From Meandrina meandrites (lineage: Eukaryota > Cnidaria > Anthozoa > Scleractinia > Meandrinidae), in assembly GCA_963693305.1 (NCBI GenBank), contig OY855904.1, forward strand, positions 43,821,304 through 43,885,303: a stretch of 64,000 bases of DNA, read 5' to 3'. Every line of letters starts with the position of its first letter. Within the stretch, counting starts at the first letter, position 1. Below are positions 9,813-20,567 of the stretch, piece after piece. The position numbers were made by a program, and so were the translations under genes. The notes beneath the pieces were generated by a model. That model did not search any database, was not told the origin of the DNA, and saw only the letters and a program-made list of their open reading frames with translations.

Positions 9813-12613
9813 TTGATCTGATCTGAAAGCAGTAAAAAATATATGGAACATAAGAAACAACAGTAAGCTCGGATGGGCATTGCCAAGAAGTTTGTAAATG
9901 ATTAAAACTCACATTAAATTATATTTCCAGGTATGTAAGCTTAAGTGAAATGGGTTTCAGGTTCAGTTCTCTGGGGCCCAACAAACTTGTTAAGTTTCCT
10001 ATATGCAACTTTCATCGCTGTCATTATTATATTGGCCTGGCTTTACAAGACGTCAACAAATCCAAAAATGGCCGTAAGTGAAAACTCCGTTTCCGTCAAC
10101 TTCGCTGAAACGCCACTTGAAAGGGTTGTTGAATTATTATCAGACTTTATTTTTATAAAATAGGTGGAGAAGTGTCCTATTGAGATCGATTAAGGTTACT
10201 CGGAAAAGAACAAGTGTTGGGACATGCTGACTGACTAACTTATATGCTTGATTGCCTACATTGCCTAGAGCGCTTGCATTAGGAAAGACGCTCTTTTCGT
10301 CAATCTGTTGAAAGAGTTTTTTAAATAATATCAACCCCCTTAATCCTAGAATAGTGTTTTATTGATTTTGGATTGGTCTTATGATCGGAACAGATCAAGA
10401 TTAATGTAAAAATGGTTCACAACTTCTCTATCTGAGTCATTAACTTTCTTGATAATGACGCACACGTACGAAAACGCAACAAACAATTTAAACCATCCAC
10501 CGGAAAATTAACGGTCACGCAAACATTTTTTAGGTTTCCTGACCAGCTGTCAATAAAATACTTATTAGTTCTCTTATTGGATAAAGAGTAAAATTTTCTT
10601 TGTTTCGCAACGGGCTGTGATTGCTTTGCTTTCAAAACGTTAGTATTTGCTTGTCCCAGTTTATGTTTTTCGCTTTTCTACAAGGCAGCTTTTTTTGATG
10701 TTATAAAATGTTTGACTAATTGCTCGCGCTGTGATTGGTCAGTTTGAGTTCATTCAGGCTTCATAAAGTTTTTTGTGTCTCGGACACAAATTTTGTGTCC
10801 GCAACAAATGTTGCCCGCGCAGGCAAACAGGGAAACATTTGTGTCCGCCACAATGTGCCCGGACATTGTGTCCTCGTTTGCCACCGTCTTTAGCTACAAA
10901 GAAATAAAATATTTCATCTCTCGTGCATTGTTGAGTTACATAAGCGCTTGCGAATTTTTAAGAACACTCGAGAAGTGCGGGCTGCGCCTTAGCATTACAA
11001 CGTTAAGTCACTAGTTGCATCAGAATTTCATATGCTAGAAGTATACATCTAGAGTTTGGGCGCGTGTTATGTCTTTCGCGAGTAGGCTACTCCTGGCTGC
11101 CTGAAATGTTATGTTCACTCGTTGTGCGGTACGTTGCCAAACTATCACGTTACTCAGGCTCCTTTTGAAATCAAAACCGCGTGGTAGTGAAGAACGTTTA
11201 CTGTCGCTATTGTTGATCGAACAACCTTGATATTGTCTAATTAGTCAGTACGTTTTGTTATGCAAATCATATTCATTCGCTGGGCTAAAGTGGGCCATTA
11301 AACAAAACGCAATGGCCAAAATTAAAGCGTAATATCCAGTTTTATCAACGAAGCCTGTTAAACAGAAATATATTTCGAGAAAATATGGAATTATTAGGTA
11401 CTAGGTAATTTGATATATGTTTAAACAATAACTTGAAATGGAACTTGATGTTTTCATTAGTTTTGTACAATGAACTTTATGTTCGTGAATAAACGAGTGA
11501 GTCGTCCAGTGCTGAAAAACGAATTTAACTTACAGTATGAGGTGTTTATAAACGCAGTAACTAGCGTTGTTATAAATGCAGTAAGGCAAAACTCGCGAAA
11601 TTCGCTTTTTGTAAGATTTATACCATGGATCTGTAGAAGCTGCGAGCCAGGACGTTTAGTGAAGAGAATATATTTGCTTTTTCAAGACATTTTACAAGCA
11701 AATCTCTTTGTCCCATGCTCGCGACAAATGGTCATTTCATCTTTATCAAGTTCATGCATGTCTTAAATCATAGTTCAGTTTGTTACCAAAAAATCTACTC
11801 TTTGGTAGCTTGACAATTTACATTATTTTCTACATGTCCCCGGCCTTTTCAGTTGATTTAAATGGGTGTAAACCTAGCAAGTTTCACAAGTGTAGTTTCA
11901 ACTGAAGATGAATGCATCACAATGGCGATCACAAAGGGAGAATTTAACTTACAACAAATAGGCCCTGCCAGAGCAACTACCGACAGCCAAAGAATGAAAA
12001 TGCGACAAAAAAAAATTTCTTGCTAAAATTCCGACAGAAACGTAAACTACCATAAACAAAATTGAATTCAGACAGGCGATACGGGACTCTCCCTGGCAGG
12101 GCCTCACTTAAGTTGAAACTTTTTACCTGTTCAACAGCAGAATCAAACAAACTGAATGGCGTCTCGAGGCAGTCAGTTTCCTCGCTCAAAATTAATCTCA
12201 ACTTGCTCGGCAAAAGTTGTTCGTTGACTGAAACTAAATGAAACGGTATTGCTTCAACGTGTGCAATATCATTGCTTTATAATGCATGATTCGGTCAGCT
12301 TAATTACCTACATTTTCTTAACCCTTCGGCTTTAATACTTCCAAAAACAATTAACATGTATGTAATGTTTTGAAGTTCTTGTTTTATTCTTGAATAAACT
12401 AATATGAATACTATTTAAAGATTATTTTGGATTTCGCTTTATTTATTCTTTAGAAATTGCGGTTAAAAATTGGTCAGTATATGTATAAAAATGGGTACAT
12501 TTGAATAGGCGATTAGTTGTAATGTCGAAGTTCTCAATAAAACATTTATAATGTTTTTTCAACAGTTTGGTAGAAAAATGTAAACATGCCGAATGGCATT
12601 TCGTTATTTGAAG

Positions 12614-12622
12614 CTATAAAAA
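12614..12622 (+). promoter_or_regulatory. conserved TATA-like box in duplicate blocks
   Basis: GCTATAAAAAC here matches GCTATATAAAG at 17570 in copy C, inside an otherwise diverged stretch, and both are followed by a shared CACTTGTG(C/T)(C/T)TGTGGT. This may mark a plus-strand promoter carried by both copies, but no coding gene follows either one. Confidence 0.3.
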
Positions 12623-12753
12623 CAAATATTTGTATTCGAGTGGCTCGAAGTGATACAATATCACTTGTGCCTGTGGTTTAAACAAAGTTTATAGCCGAAT
12701 AAAGGTCACTTGGTATATTTTTAATATGACGCTTATTTTATGCTAACATAATA

Positions 12754-13163
12754 CAGTAAAAACCCGCGTATAAGAACATGTGGATTAAGAATACCCAGGC
12801 CTGATTTTAGGAAATAAATTACCATTTATATAAGAACACATTCAGCCTGAAAAACGAAAGTTGTTCTTATATGGAAAGTCTGGTGTGGTTCTGGAGTGCA
12901 AGCTGTACTCCACAGTATATATCAATACACTACAGTACATTACCTTGATTGATCATTTTTTTTTAATTTAAAATAAATTAAAATTGTGGTCATATACATT
13001 GATTCAATCTATTGGTAGCCTAGTATGTTCCTTTTTTTAAGAATTTTGTTTTAAGAACACTTAAGAACACTTACAGGCTGATTTTGCAGATTATAACCCT
13101 TTATATAAGAACCAAATCAGCCTGAACTGCCAAAATAGGTGTTCTTATACGCGGGTTTTTACG
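12754..13163. mobile_element. 410-bp MITE, TA target
   Basis: The ends are inverted: AAAAACCCGCGTATAAGAAC on the left and GTTCTTATACGCGGGTTTTT on the right. TA flanks both sides (12752-12753, 13164-13165). Internal AAGAACAC and TCAGCCTGAA motifs are also repeated in both orientations. The paralogous block (copy C, near 17690) lacks the element and reads straight through the same sequence, so it is an insertion. CAGTA-type ends with TA duplication suit a pogo/Tc1-like superfamily member. Confidence 0.93.
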
Positions 13164-14034
13164 TATTAAACAACCGCAAAAGAGTTTGCAAGTTAACTCT
13201 GAAGTTGTTTAATACTGAATTACCTATTTTATGAGAAATAATTATACTATATACCCTTATATTATTCAGCGAAAAAAATATAACAAATTATTGCATGAAA
13301 GCGCATTTCCTTCTTGTAAAACGGATACGGTTAAGAAATTATCTTCACTTCAAACGAATGTTCACGCCGACAAACCACTACGGACACGGAACAATTCTAG
13401 ATTCAATATACCTATCTCTACATGCCTGTGGCGTCCAAAGTTTGAGATTCAATACCGATCACTTTCTTTGCGAAACGCTGGAATAAAAAAAATGGTAAGC
13501 ATCTGAATTTTTGTGTCATGAAGGTTATGGGTGACTTCGGCGCAACGGTCCCTTAAATTTGATTTATTTGATCGATAAATTCAACCGAACATATTTTCAA
13601 GTAAGCCTGTCCTCATAACTGGGATATACCGGAGTTATTTCATGTATAAGTCAATGAACTTTCGTGAAATAAAGCTTTCAGTACAAGTACTTCACGAAAC
13701 ATATATTTCTTAGCAACTTAAAAAAAAATTCTCCTATAATCGAAGTTCTATTTTCTATGGGATTTCTATAGCATAAAAATTTATATGATATTCACTGATA
13801 AAACGCGCATTTTGACCAGCAATATACCAATTGGTAAACCGCGAAAATATGACACATTGTCATGTCACGATATGGACATGTCATCGAAAAAAATCTGGAA
13901 ATAATAATCTAGGAACTCTCTAGCTAAAGAAGTTCTAACACACCAAAAAGCAACAAGGACGAAAAAAATGGGAAAGTCTGGTACCAGGATAATGGATAAT
14001 GGATTATGGATTATGGATTATGGGTTCAAAGGAG

Positions 14035-15330
14035 TACTTTTTTGCCGAAAAGGTACAACTTTTTGCTGGTTTTTGCCATTTTTGACAGTTTTGGCGGAAA
14101 TCATTCCATTTCAGAAAAGATCCCGCTTATTTATTTTTCACTACTTTTGTTGATTTTCCTGTCGAAACGTCTTTTAAGTTCTTATAAACATTTTTAACGT
14201 TTTCGTAAGTTACTACCAGACCGCAATTTTAGATTTATAATACTGATACCTATACTGATACCCATATATTATTTAGCATTTTTTAAAACACTATAAAGCA
14301 TGATTTTGATAGGGTTGTTCAATTGTTATCGGTCTTTTCCGGCAATCGTTAATGGTTGGAAAAGTGTCCTACTGAGATCACTTTAGGTTTGTCGGATGAC
14401 CACAGAAGAGCAAGTTAGAATATTTTCCCCAAATACCATCATATCTTCTTTCGGAGTCATCACCATTTTTGCCAATGCCACACGCGTCCGCAAACGTAGT
14501 GAGCAATTAAATCGCTAAGGTCATGCAACCATTCTTCAGAGTGATTAGTCAGCCATTTACAGAAAACTTCAATCTTTGTCTCCCAACGAACTCATGTAAA
14601 ATTCTTTCGCTCGAAAACGAATGTCGTTTCTGTGAGATTTTTCATATGAACTTTATGCTGGTTAATTGACACTAAGGTGACATTAGCCGCCAATGCAATA
14701 CACTAAAAAGTTTGTTCTTATTATTTTTGTTTTTAATTTCCTGTTTAATTTGTGCGTGAAATAATCAGAATAATGAACAAAACAATAATCCAACCCAGTC
14801 TGGCGGAACATCCATTACAAGATCACGTAGTTGCATGGTGTGTCATGTTCACGCCAAACGATCAACTCTTGCTCTTTTCAAAACATATCACAGGGCAAAT
14901 AAAGACTTTTTGAATTGTTATTATTTTTGATCGAATAACTTGATCATGTCTGATCATTAATGGCTGGTGATCTTATTTGAGGGTTTTTGTTAACCTGTGT
15001 TTTTGTGGGCTCCTCGACGAGCCACGGGTAGGCGAACCATAGCTGGCTAAAGTAGGCCATTTACGCCAGCGCTATGACCAAAATTGATGCGCAATATCCT
15101 GTTTATTGTCGAAGTAGTCAAAGAAAAAAATAATTGCCTGTGAAATTCGAAAGAAAATGTAGTACGATTGTCTTGAATATAAATATGTTAAGCAATTAAA
15201 ATGCAGGAACAAATGCCCAAGGAATATTACCCAGGTCCCATAAGATTTCTATATTCTTTGGTTTTGCTGCTTCGCGGTTCAAATACGATTGAGAAATAGA
15301 GGAAAAAAAGCCCTTGAACCAAGGTAACAG
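14035..15330. repeat. duplicated non-coding block, copy B
   Basis: Direct tandem partner of copy C with an offset of about 1.33-1.4 kb. The match starts at TTTTTGCCGAAAAG (14040; compare 15378) and runs past GAATAAAGACTTTTTGAATT-like sequence near 14900 (16283). High similarity shows B and C duplicated more recently than either diverged from A. No coding frame is conserved. Confidence 0.85.
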
Positions 15331-15364
15331 ATTATGACATTTCGAAGAGGACAGTGTGCTCATA

Positions 15365-17870
15365 GGCGTTCGTTTCTTTGCCGAAAATTTACAATTTTTT
15401 GCTGGTTTTTGCCATTTTTCGCAGTTTCGCTAGAAATCGGTCCGTTTCGGAAAAGATCTTGCTTATTCATTTTTCACTACTTTTGTTGATTTTCCGGTAG
15501 ATTGCAATACATTCGTTTTTTTAGCGTCTCTTCACCGTCTCGCTCGTTGACTACGTTCGCAAGAAATACGACTGGTTTGCACCTAATTTTCCGGTCGAAA
15601 CGTCTTTTAAGTTGTTATAAACATTTTTAACGTTTGCCTAAGTCACTGTCAGACCTCAATTTAAGATTTCAAATACTGATACCTATAAATTATTTAGCAT
15701 TTTCTGATAAAGCATAATTTTGATAAGGTTGTTCAATTGTTATCGGCCTTTTCAATCATTAATGGTTGGAAAAGTGTCCTACTGAGATGCATGAGTTAAG
15801 GTTTGTCGGATGACCACAGGAGAGCAAGTTAGAATATCTACCCTAAATAGCATCATAACTGCTTTCTAAGTCATCAGCATTTTTGCCAATGCCACACGCG
15901 TCCGTAAACGTAACTAAGGTCATGCAACCATTTGGGTGATTAGTCAGCCATTTACCGAAAACTTCAATCTTTGTCTCTCAACGAACTCATGTAAAATTCT
16001 TTGGCTCGAAAACGAATGTCGTTTCTGTGAGATTCTTCATGTGAACTTGATGTTTGATAATTGACATTAAGGCGATATTGGCCGCCAATACAATACACTA
16101 AAAAGTTTGTTCTTGTTTTTTTTTCTTGTTTTATTTGTACATTAAATAATCAGAATAATGAACAAAATAATAATCCAACCAAGCCTGGCGGAACATCCAT
16201 TACAAGATCATGTAGTTGCATGGTGTGTCATGTTCGCGCCAAACGATCAACTCTTGTTCTTTTCAAAACATATCACAGGGTGAATAAAGACTTTTTGAAT
16301 TGTTGCTCGATTGTCGATCGAATAACTTGATCATGTCTGATAATTAATGGCTGGTCATCTTATTTGAGGGTTATTGAGTAATTGTTAACCTGTGTTTTTG
16401 TGGGTCCCTCGACGAGCCACGGGTGGGCGAACCATAGCTGGCTAAAGTAGGCCATTAATACGCCAACGCTATGACCAAAATTGATGCGTAATATCCTGTT
16501 TTATTGTTGAAGTAGTTATTAAAGGAAAAAAAATAATTGCCTATGAAATTCGAAAGGAAATTTAATACGATGATATTAAATATAAATGCTAAGCAATTAG
16601 CCTTTGGAACAGAACATAATGTTTTATCATAGTATCACAGTCACCTTTATCACGTATTTTAAAAACAAAGGCGATCAAAAGTGTCACATGGGTTGCTATA
16701 AAAGGTACCAAAGAGAGGCACGTCAAAGTCATTGCACGACAGTAATTAACCTCGATTTGGCGAAGCTGCAACTGAACTTGTTTGGCAGGGATAATTTCTT
16801 TTTTTTAGTAAATGTTGCAAGTAATTCGTCTTCATGCATAACATTTATCACTGCCAAGAAAATCTACTCTCCCCTTAGCTTGTCATTTAAATATTTTGTG
16901 ACAATGATTACTTCTCGTCCCAAGTTTTATTCTGATGGGTGTAAACCCGTGTTGCACTAGTCAGTTTGAAGATGTTGCGTCACGATTATGTCGATTATAG
17001 GAGAAGAATGAAGAATTTAAAAGACAAGATATTGCTATAAACAAAAGGTGAAACATACCTACTCAGTCCACAAAAGAACAGAGTACGGTGGAGATGCGTT
17101 TTGGAGCTGTAATTTTGCACACTCTGAATTAAGCTTCACTGCTCGCCAAATGTTGTCAGTAGACTGAAACTGGATGAAACGCCACACGTAGCGTTCAACG
17201 TAGCGTTGTATATTGATGCTTTAAATATTATGCGTGAGCTTTACCGGTGTCGTACTTAACCTTTTGGCTTTAATCCTTTGTAAAACAGTTTACATGCGTG
17301 TAAAGCATTTTATGCTCCGTTATTCTGGAATACATTAATTTGACATACTGTTTATTGATCAGCATGACTTTCGCCGGAGTTATATTTCGAATAAAACAAA
17401 GAAAAAACTGACAAAAACAGGCTGGAATCACCGATTAGCGGCGTGACTCACTTGTAATGCTGGGTAATGTGAAATTCACAGATCACAAATTTAGCATTTT
17501 TGTAAGGGGGGTGGGGAACTTAGTACAAAACATGTAAACATTACCAAATGACATCCCGCCACTTAAGCTATATAAAGACATATTTGAACTTGAAATAGCA
17601 CTTGTGTTTGTGGTCAAAACAAAGCTAACAGCCGAAAAAAGGTCAGTTGGTATATTCTTAATGTGACGCTCGCTAATATTGTGCTAACAAAAAATAAACA
17701 ACCTCAAAAAGTTTACGCTGTAGTTTTTTATCTATTTTTATCAGAAAAAAAAATGCCATACATCCTTATAGTCGTATTGAGAACATATGAATTTTTTTTC
17801 GCTATTGTTTTATGCGTGTGGCAAGAATATGAAACTCTCTTCACTTCAAAGGAACAAAGATGCTGATAAG
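15365..17870. repeat. duplicated non-coding block, copy C
   Basis: The first part repeats copy B. It contains one extra segment at about 15502-15590 that B lacks, starting and ending at TTTTCCGGT-like sequence as an insertion would. The second part (16640-17870) matches only copy A. The block ends where the candidate element at 17908 begins. Confidence 0.82.
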
Positions 17871-17907
17871 TACCTTAAGTACGGCCCCGAGCTAGCGAGA
17901 GCTTTGT

Positions 17908-18400
17908 CGGGGTGGAAGCAGAATCATGAATCATGAATCATAGCTTTAAAATTGGTAGGAATCATACATCTTCGTGTTAAAAATTTGGTAATCATAAATA
18001 ACGAGAGATGGGTAAAAGAATCATGAATAACTAATGAATATGCTTCCATCGATATTGGAGGCGTGTGAATATAGAATGCAAACTACGAAACTTCTGAACA
18101 GTTATATCACAGAAATGGCCGAAAATAGCGTTTCCGAGCGTCTAAATTTCAAAATTTTCTGGGGGAGCATGCCCCCAGAACCCCCTACAGGAAAACACTG
18201 AAAACTCGATTCAAATCTTCAAATCTTGACCGTGAGTAGGTATTTTACAGACAGTGAAGTTATTTTCAAAACTGGATGAAAACATTGACAAATGAATCAT
18301 GAATATCGAATGAGATTTTGAAATGAATCACGAATCATTGAGGTAAAACAAGACAGGAATCATGAATATCCACAGTCCAATGATTCCGCTTCCACCCCCG
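17908..18400. mobile_element. candidate inverted-repeat element
   Basis: GGGGTGGAAGCAGAATCAT on the left is matched in inverted form by ATGATTCCGCTTCCACCCC on the right, about 490 bp apart. Inside are many AATCATGAAT repeats and a GGGGGAGCATGCCCCC palindrome. The inverted ends and lack of coding capacity suggest a MITE; no clear target duplication was found. Confidence 0.65.
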
Positions 18401-19620
18401 AGTCTATGGCTTTCTTTGCCGCGTTGTTGCCAACCAGGGTGACATTACCATCGCTCAGCTCAGGCATTACGGAAAAATCCGTCCCGGTAATTAGCCAACC
18501 ACAGAACTCGTTATATAACAAGGTTTTATATAGCATCACCCACAAAACGCATATTCTGAGCGATTAACTAGTAATGTATCTGTAAACCTCGATAATAGGA
18601 CACGCTGTTAACTTTTTTTATTCTAAAGGTGCTATGCCACTATAAATGTGTGTCTTCAAAAAGAACGTCAAATTTATTTGGAACAATTTTGAAAGGATTC
18701 TTGCTTCTCCACGGAATTCTATGTTTCTATATCGACAGTGTTTTGACAAGCGTGTTTGCCGAAAACCTGCTTTACAGACCATTTTGCCAGATATAGAGTC
18801 CATTTTGACGCATCACGCACAACCCTTTGCAGCGTTTTATTAACTTTGCACCAACTTAGTTGATTTTCTAACGTCAAAGAAAAATTACGGATCCAACACG
18901 TAATCTTATTTTTGTTGTGATGGCAATTATATATTGTTCTGCATTATTTCACCCTGTCCCATGCAGTCGTAAAAAGCCTCCAAAATCCCGATCTAAATGC
19001 GGTCAAAATGCCACTATTCTCATTAATGTGTCACAAATTTCAGTCGTCAAAATCACGCGAGCTGCGTTAGTCTGAAGTCAGTTATAACTATCTCAGTCGA
19101 CTGAAAGCTGATTGTACACGTGATTCACATGGGTGCGAGCGCAACTGATGACATTACGACGCACTATTTCCCTTGCAGGTTCAACTGATCGATAGTTTGC
19201 TTGCAAACCAACTTCAATCATTACGGACGCTTGTCTAAGTGTGCTTACCATTAGTTAGAACTGGCCGGTCAGACCAGTGCATTCGAGAAGAGAATTCCGT
19301 TGTTAGCCAGATTTGTCCTGTCAAGTCTATTCAGTCAATGCATAAATATCATACACTGCTGTGGTGAATTTGTGAGAAACCTCGAGAAAAATTCCCATTC
19401 CACATTCAACACCACTGGACCAGCGAGCTACAGTTCAGAATAATGGTAAGCGGCCAAGCCTTCGAGTTCGCGAGACGTTGAAAAAGGCTGGTTTAAGACT
19501 GGTTGAGATTTTATCAAGAAAATCACCTTAATGTAAAATTTAATCAATTTTCTTTAATGTTTGAACGTGAAATATAACTTTTTATGGAATGTGACTTCCA
19601 CGCTGCTGTACATTTCATGC
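18401..19620. other. intergenic stretch, no gene seen
   Basis: AT-rich sequence downstream (3') of the receptor at 19623-20525. Small open frames at 18646-18843 and 18360-18545 show no domain or homology I recognise. Confidence 0.5.
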
Positions 19621-19622
19621 AG

Positions 19623-20525
19623 TTACAAATTAAACCGAATCATAGAAGTCTTCACCAGCAGTTTTACTCTTTTACGAAAATTCACACTCCGTACGCAATA
19701 AATAAATGGATTTAAGGTTGCATTCAAGAAGTATATCGTATTAATCCAGTTTTGAAAGTCAAGAAATCTTGGATCTTCTGGTGAAACAGATGCGTAAAAT
19801 GCCACGGCTGGAATCCAAGCGGCTGCAAAGACCCCCAAAATAATCGCCATTGTTTTCGTCGATTTTCGCTCGTGTAAGAAATTTGTGCTCCCATTTACAT
19901 TTGTAATCTGCAAGGCAGCGATCTGCCTCTCCTTCTTCAACGCAAACAAGAAGATGTGAATGTACAGAGAGATTGTCACCAAGATCAAGAGAGTGCAGTA
20001 AGCTGATTGAAGATAAACAAAGTTTAAGCCCATGAAAATCGAAGATACAAACACCCCAGCTATCCACGTTAGACAGATGCCAAAGACGGTACGGCGTTTT
20101 GTCATTATAGAAGTGTATTTGAATGGAAAGGTGATGGCTATAAAACGGTCCACAGCGATGGAAAATAAACTCGAGACAGCGGCAGCCACGACAAACTGCG
20201 AAAGCCCACGATTCACCAAAACAAACGTCTCGGAGGCGTGACATAAACCCAACCTACCGCATAAGTGTTTGTAAATTGTGCCTGGCGTAACGACAGCCAT
20301 GCATATTAAATCGATGGAGGCCAAGTTTGCGAGAAGTAAGTTGGATACCGTAGCGAGCCGAATGTTTGTTAAAATGACCATTAGAACGAGAAGATTTCCA
20401 AGTGTTCCAAGGATACTCAGAAGAACGTCTATTGTTATGGCTGATATGCTGGAGACAAAGTTTGGCTGATTTGACAGCGATGGGTGTAATGTTGTATTTC
20501 CAGGCTCTGGACTGGTTAGTAACAT
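19623..20525 (-). CDS. rhodopsin-like (class A) GPCR, orphan paralogue
   Basis: A 300-residue seven-transmembrane receptor, clearly related to the one at 8915-9787 (shared GNLLVL, NLAS(V/I)D, FIYCVRS and a tail of FRK-R-V-K-LVK). Landmarks: sequon N10; N44 in TM1; D72 in TM2; DRF at 126-128; WIP at 237-239 in TM6; LNPFIY at 271-276, so it keeps the usual NPxxY while its paralogue has DPxxY. Extracellular loop 2 is very short. An in-frame ATG exists at 20567, but a splice acceptor (TATTTTCAG) ends at 20550, so the exon starts at 20549 and the first usable ATG is at 20525. The ligand is unknown; an adenosine/melanocortin-type layout is only a structural resemblance. Confidence 0.93.
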   Translation of the reverse strand: MLLTSPEPGNTTLHPSLSNQPNFVSSISAITIDVLLSILGTLGNLLVLMVILTNIRLATVSNLLLANLASIDLICMAVVTPGTIYKHLCGRLGLCHASETFVLVNRGLSQFVVAAAVSSLFSIAVDRFIAITFPFKYTSIMTKRRTVFGICLTWIAGVFVSSIFMGLNFVYLQSAYCTLLILVTISLYIHIFLFALKKERQIAALQITNVNGSTNFLHERKSTKTMAIILGVFAAAWIPAVAFYASVSPEDPRFLDFQNWINTIYFLNATLNPFIYCVRSVNFRKRVKLLVKTSMIRFNL

Positions 20526-20567
20526 TGTTTTAACTTGTTGGAAGCGGACCTGAAAATATAAAAACAA

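Larger units (their letters stand above)
10100..13400. repeat. duplicated non-coding block, copy A
   Basis: Long stretches align with 14035-15330 (copy B) and 15365-17870 (copy C). Anchors include GTGTCCTA(T/C)TGAGATC at about 10171 (copies at 14364 and 15774), GGCTAAAGT(G/A)GGCCATT at 11283 (15044, 16440), GACTGAAACT(A/G)(A/G)ATGAAACG near 12225 (17163), and the end anchor CTTCACTTCAAA near 13345 (17840). The copy is interrupted by the MITE at 12754-13163. No conserved open frame runs through the block. Confidence 0.8.

Noticed and set aside
19759..20244. 161-residue minus-strand frame
   Set aside because: It overlaps the receptor at 19623-20525 in another frame and has no transmembrane pattern.
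20526..20567. Upstream in-frame ATG of the second receptor
   Set aside because: A splice acceptor ends at 20550, so the ATG at 20567 is in the intron.
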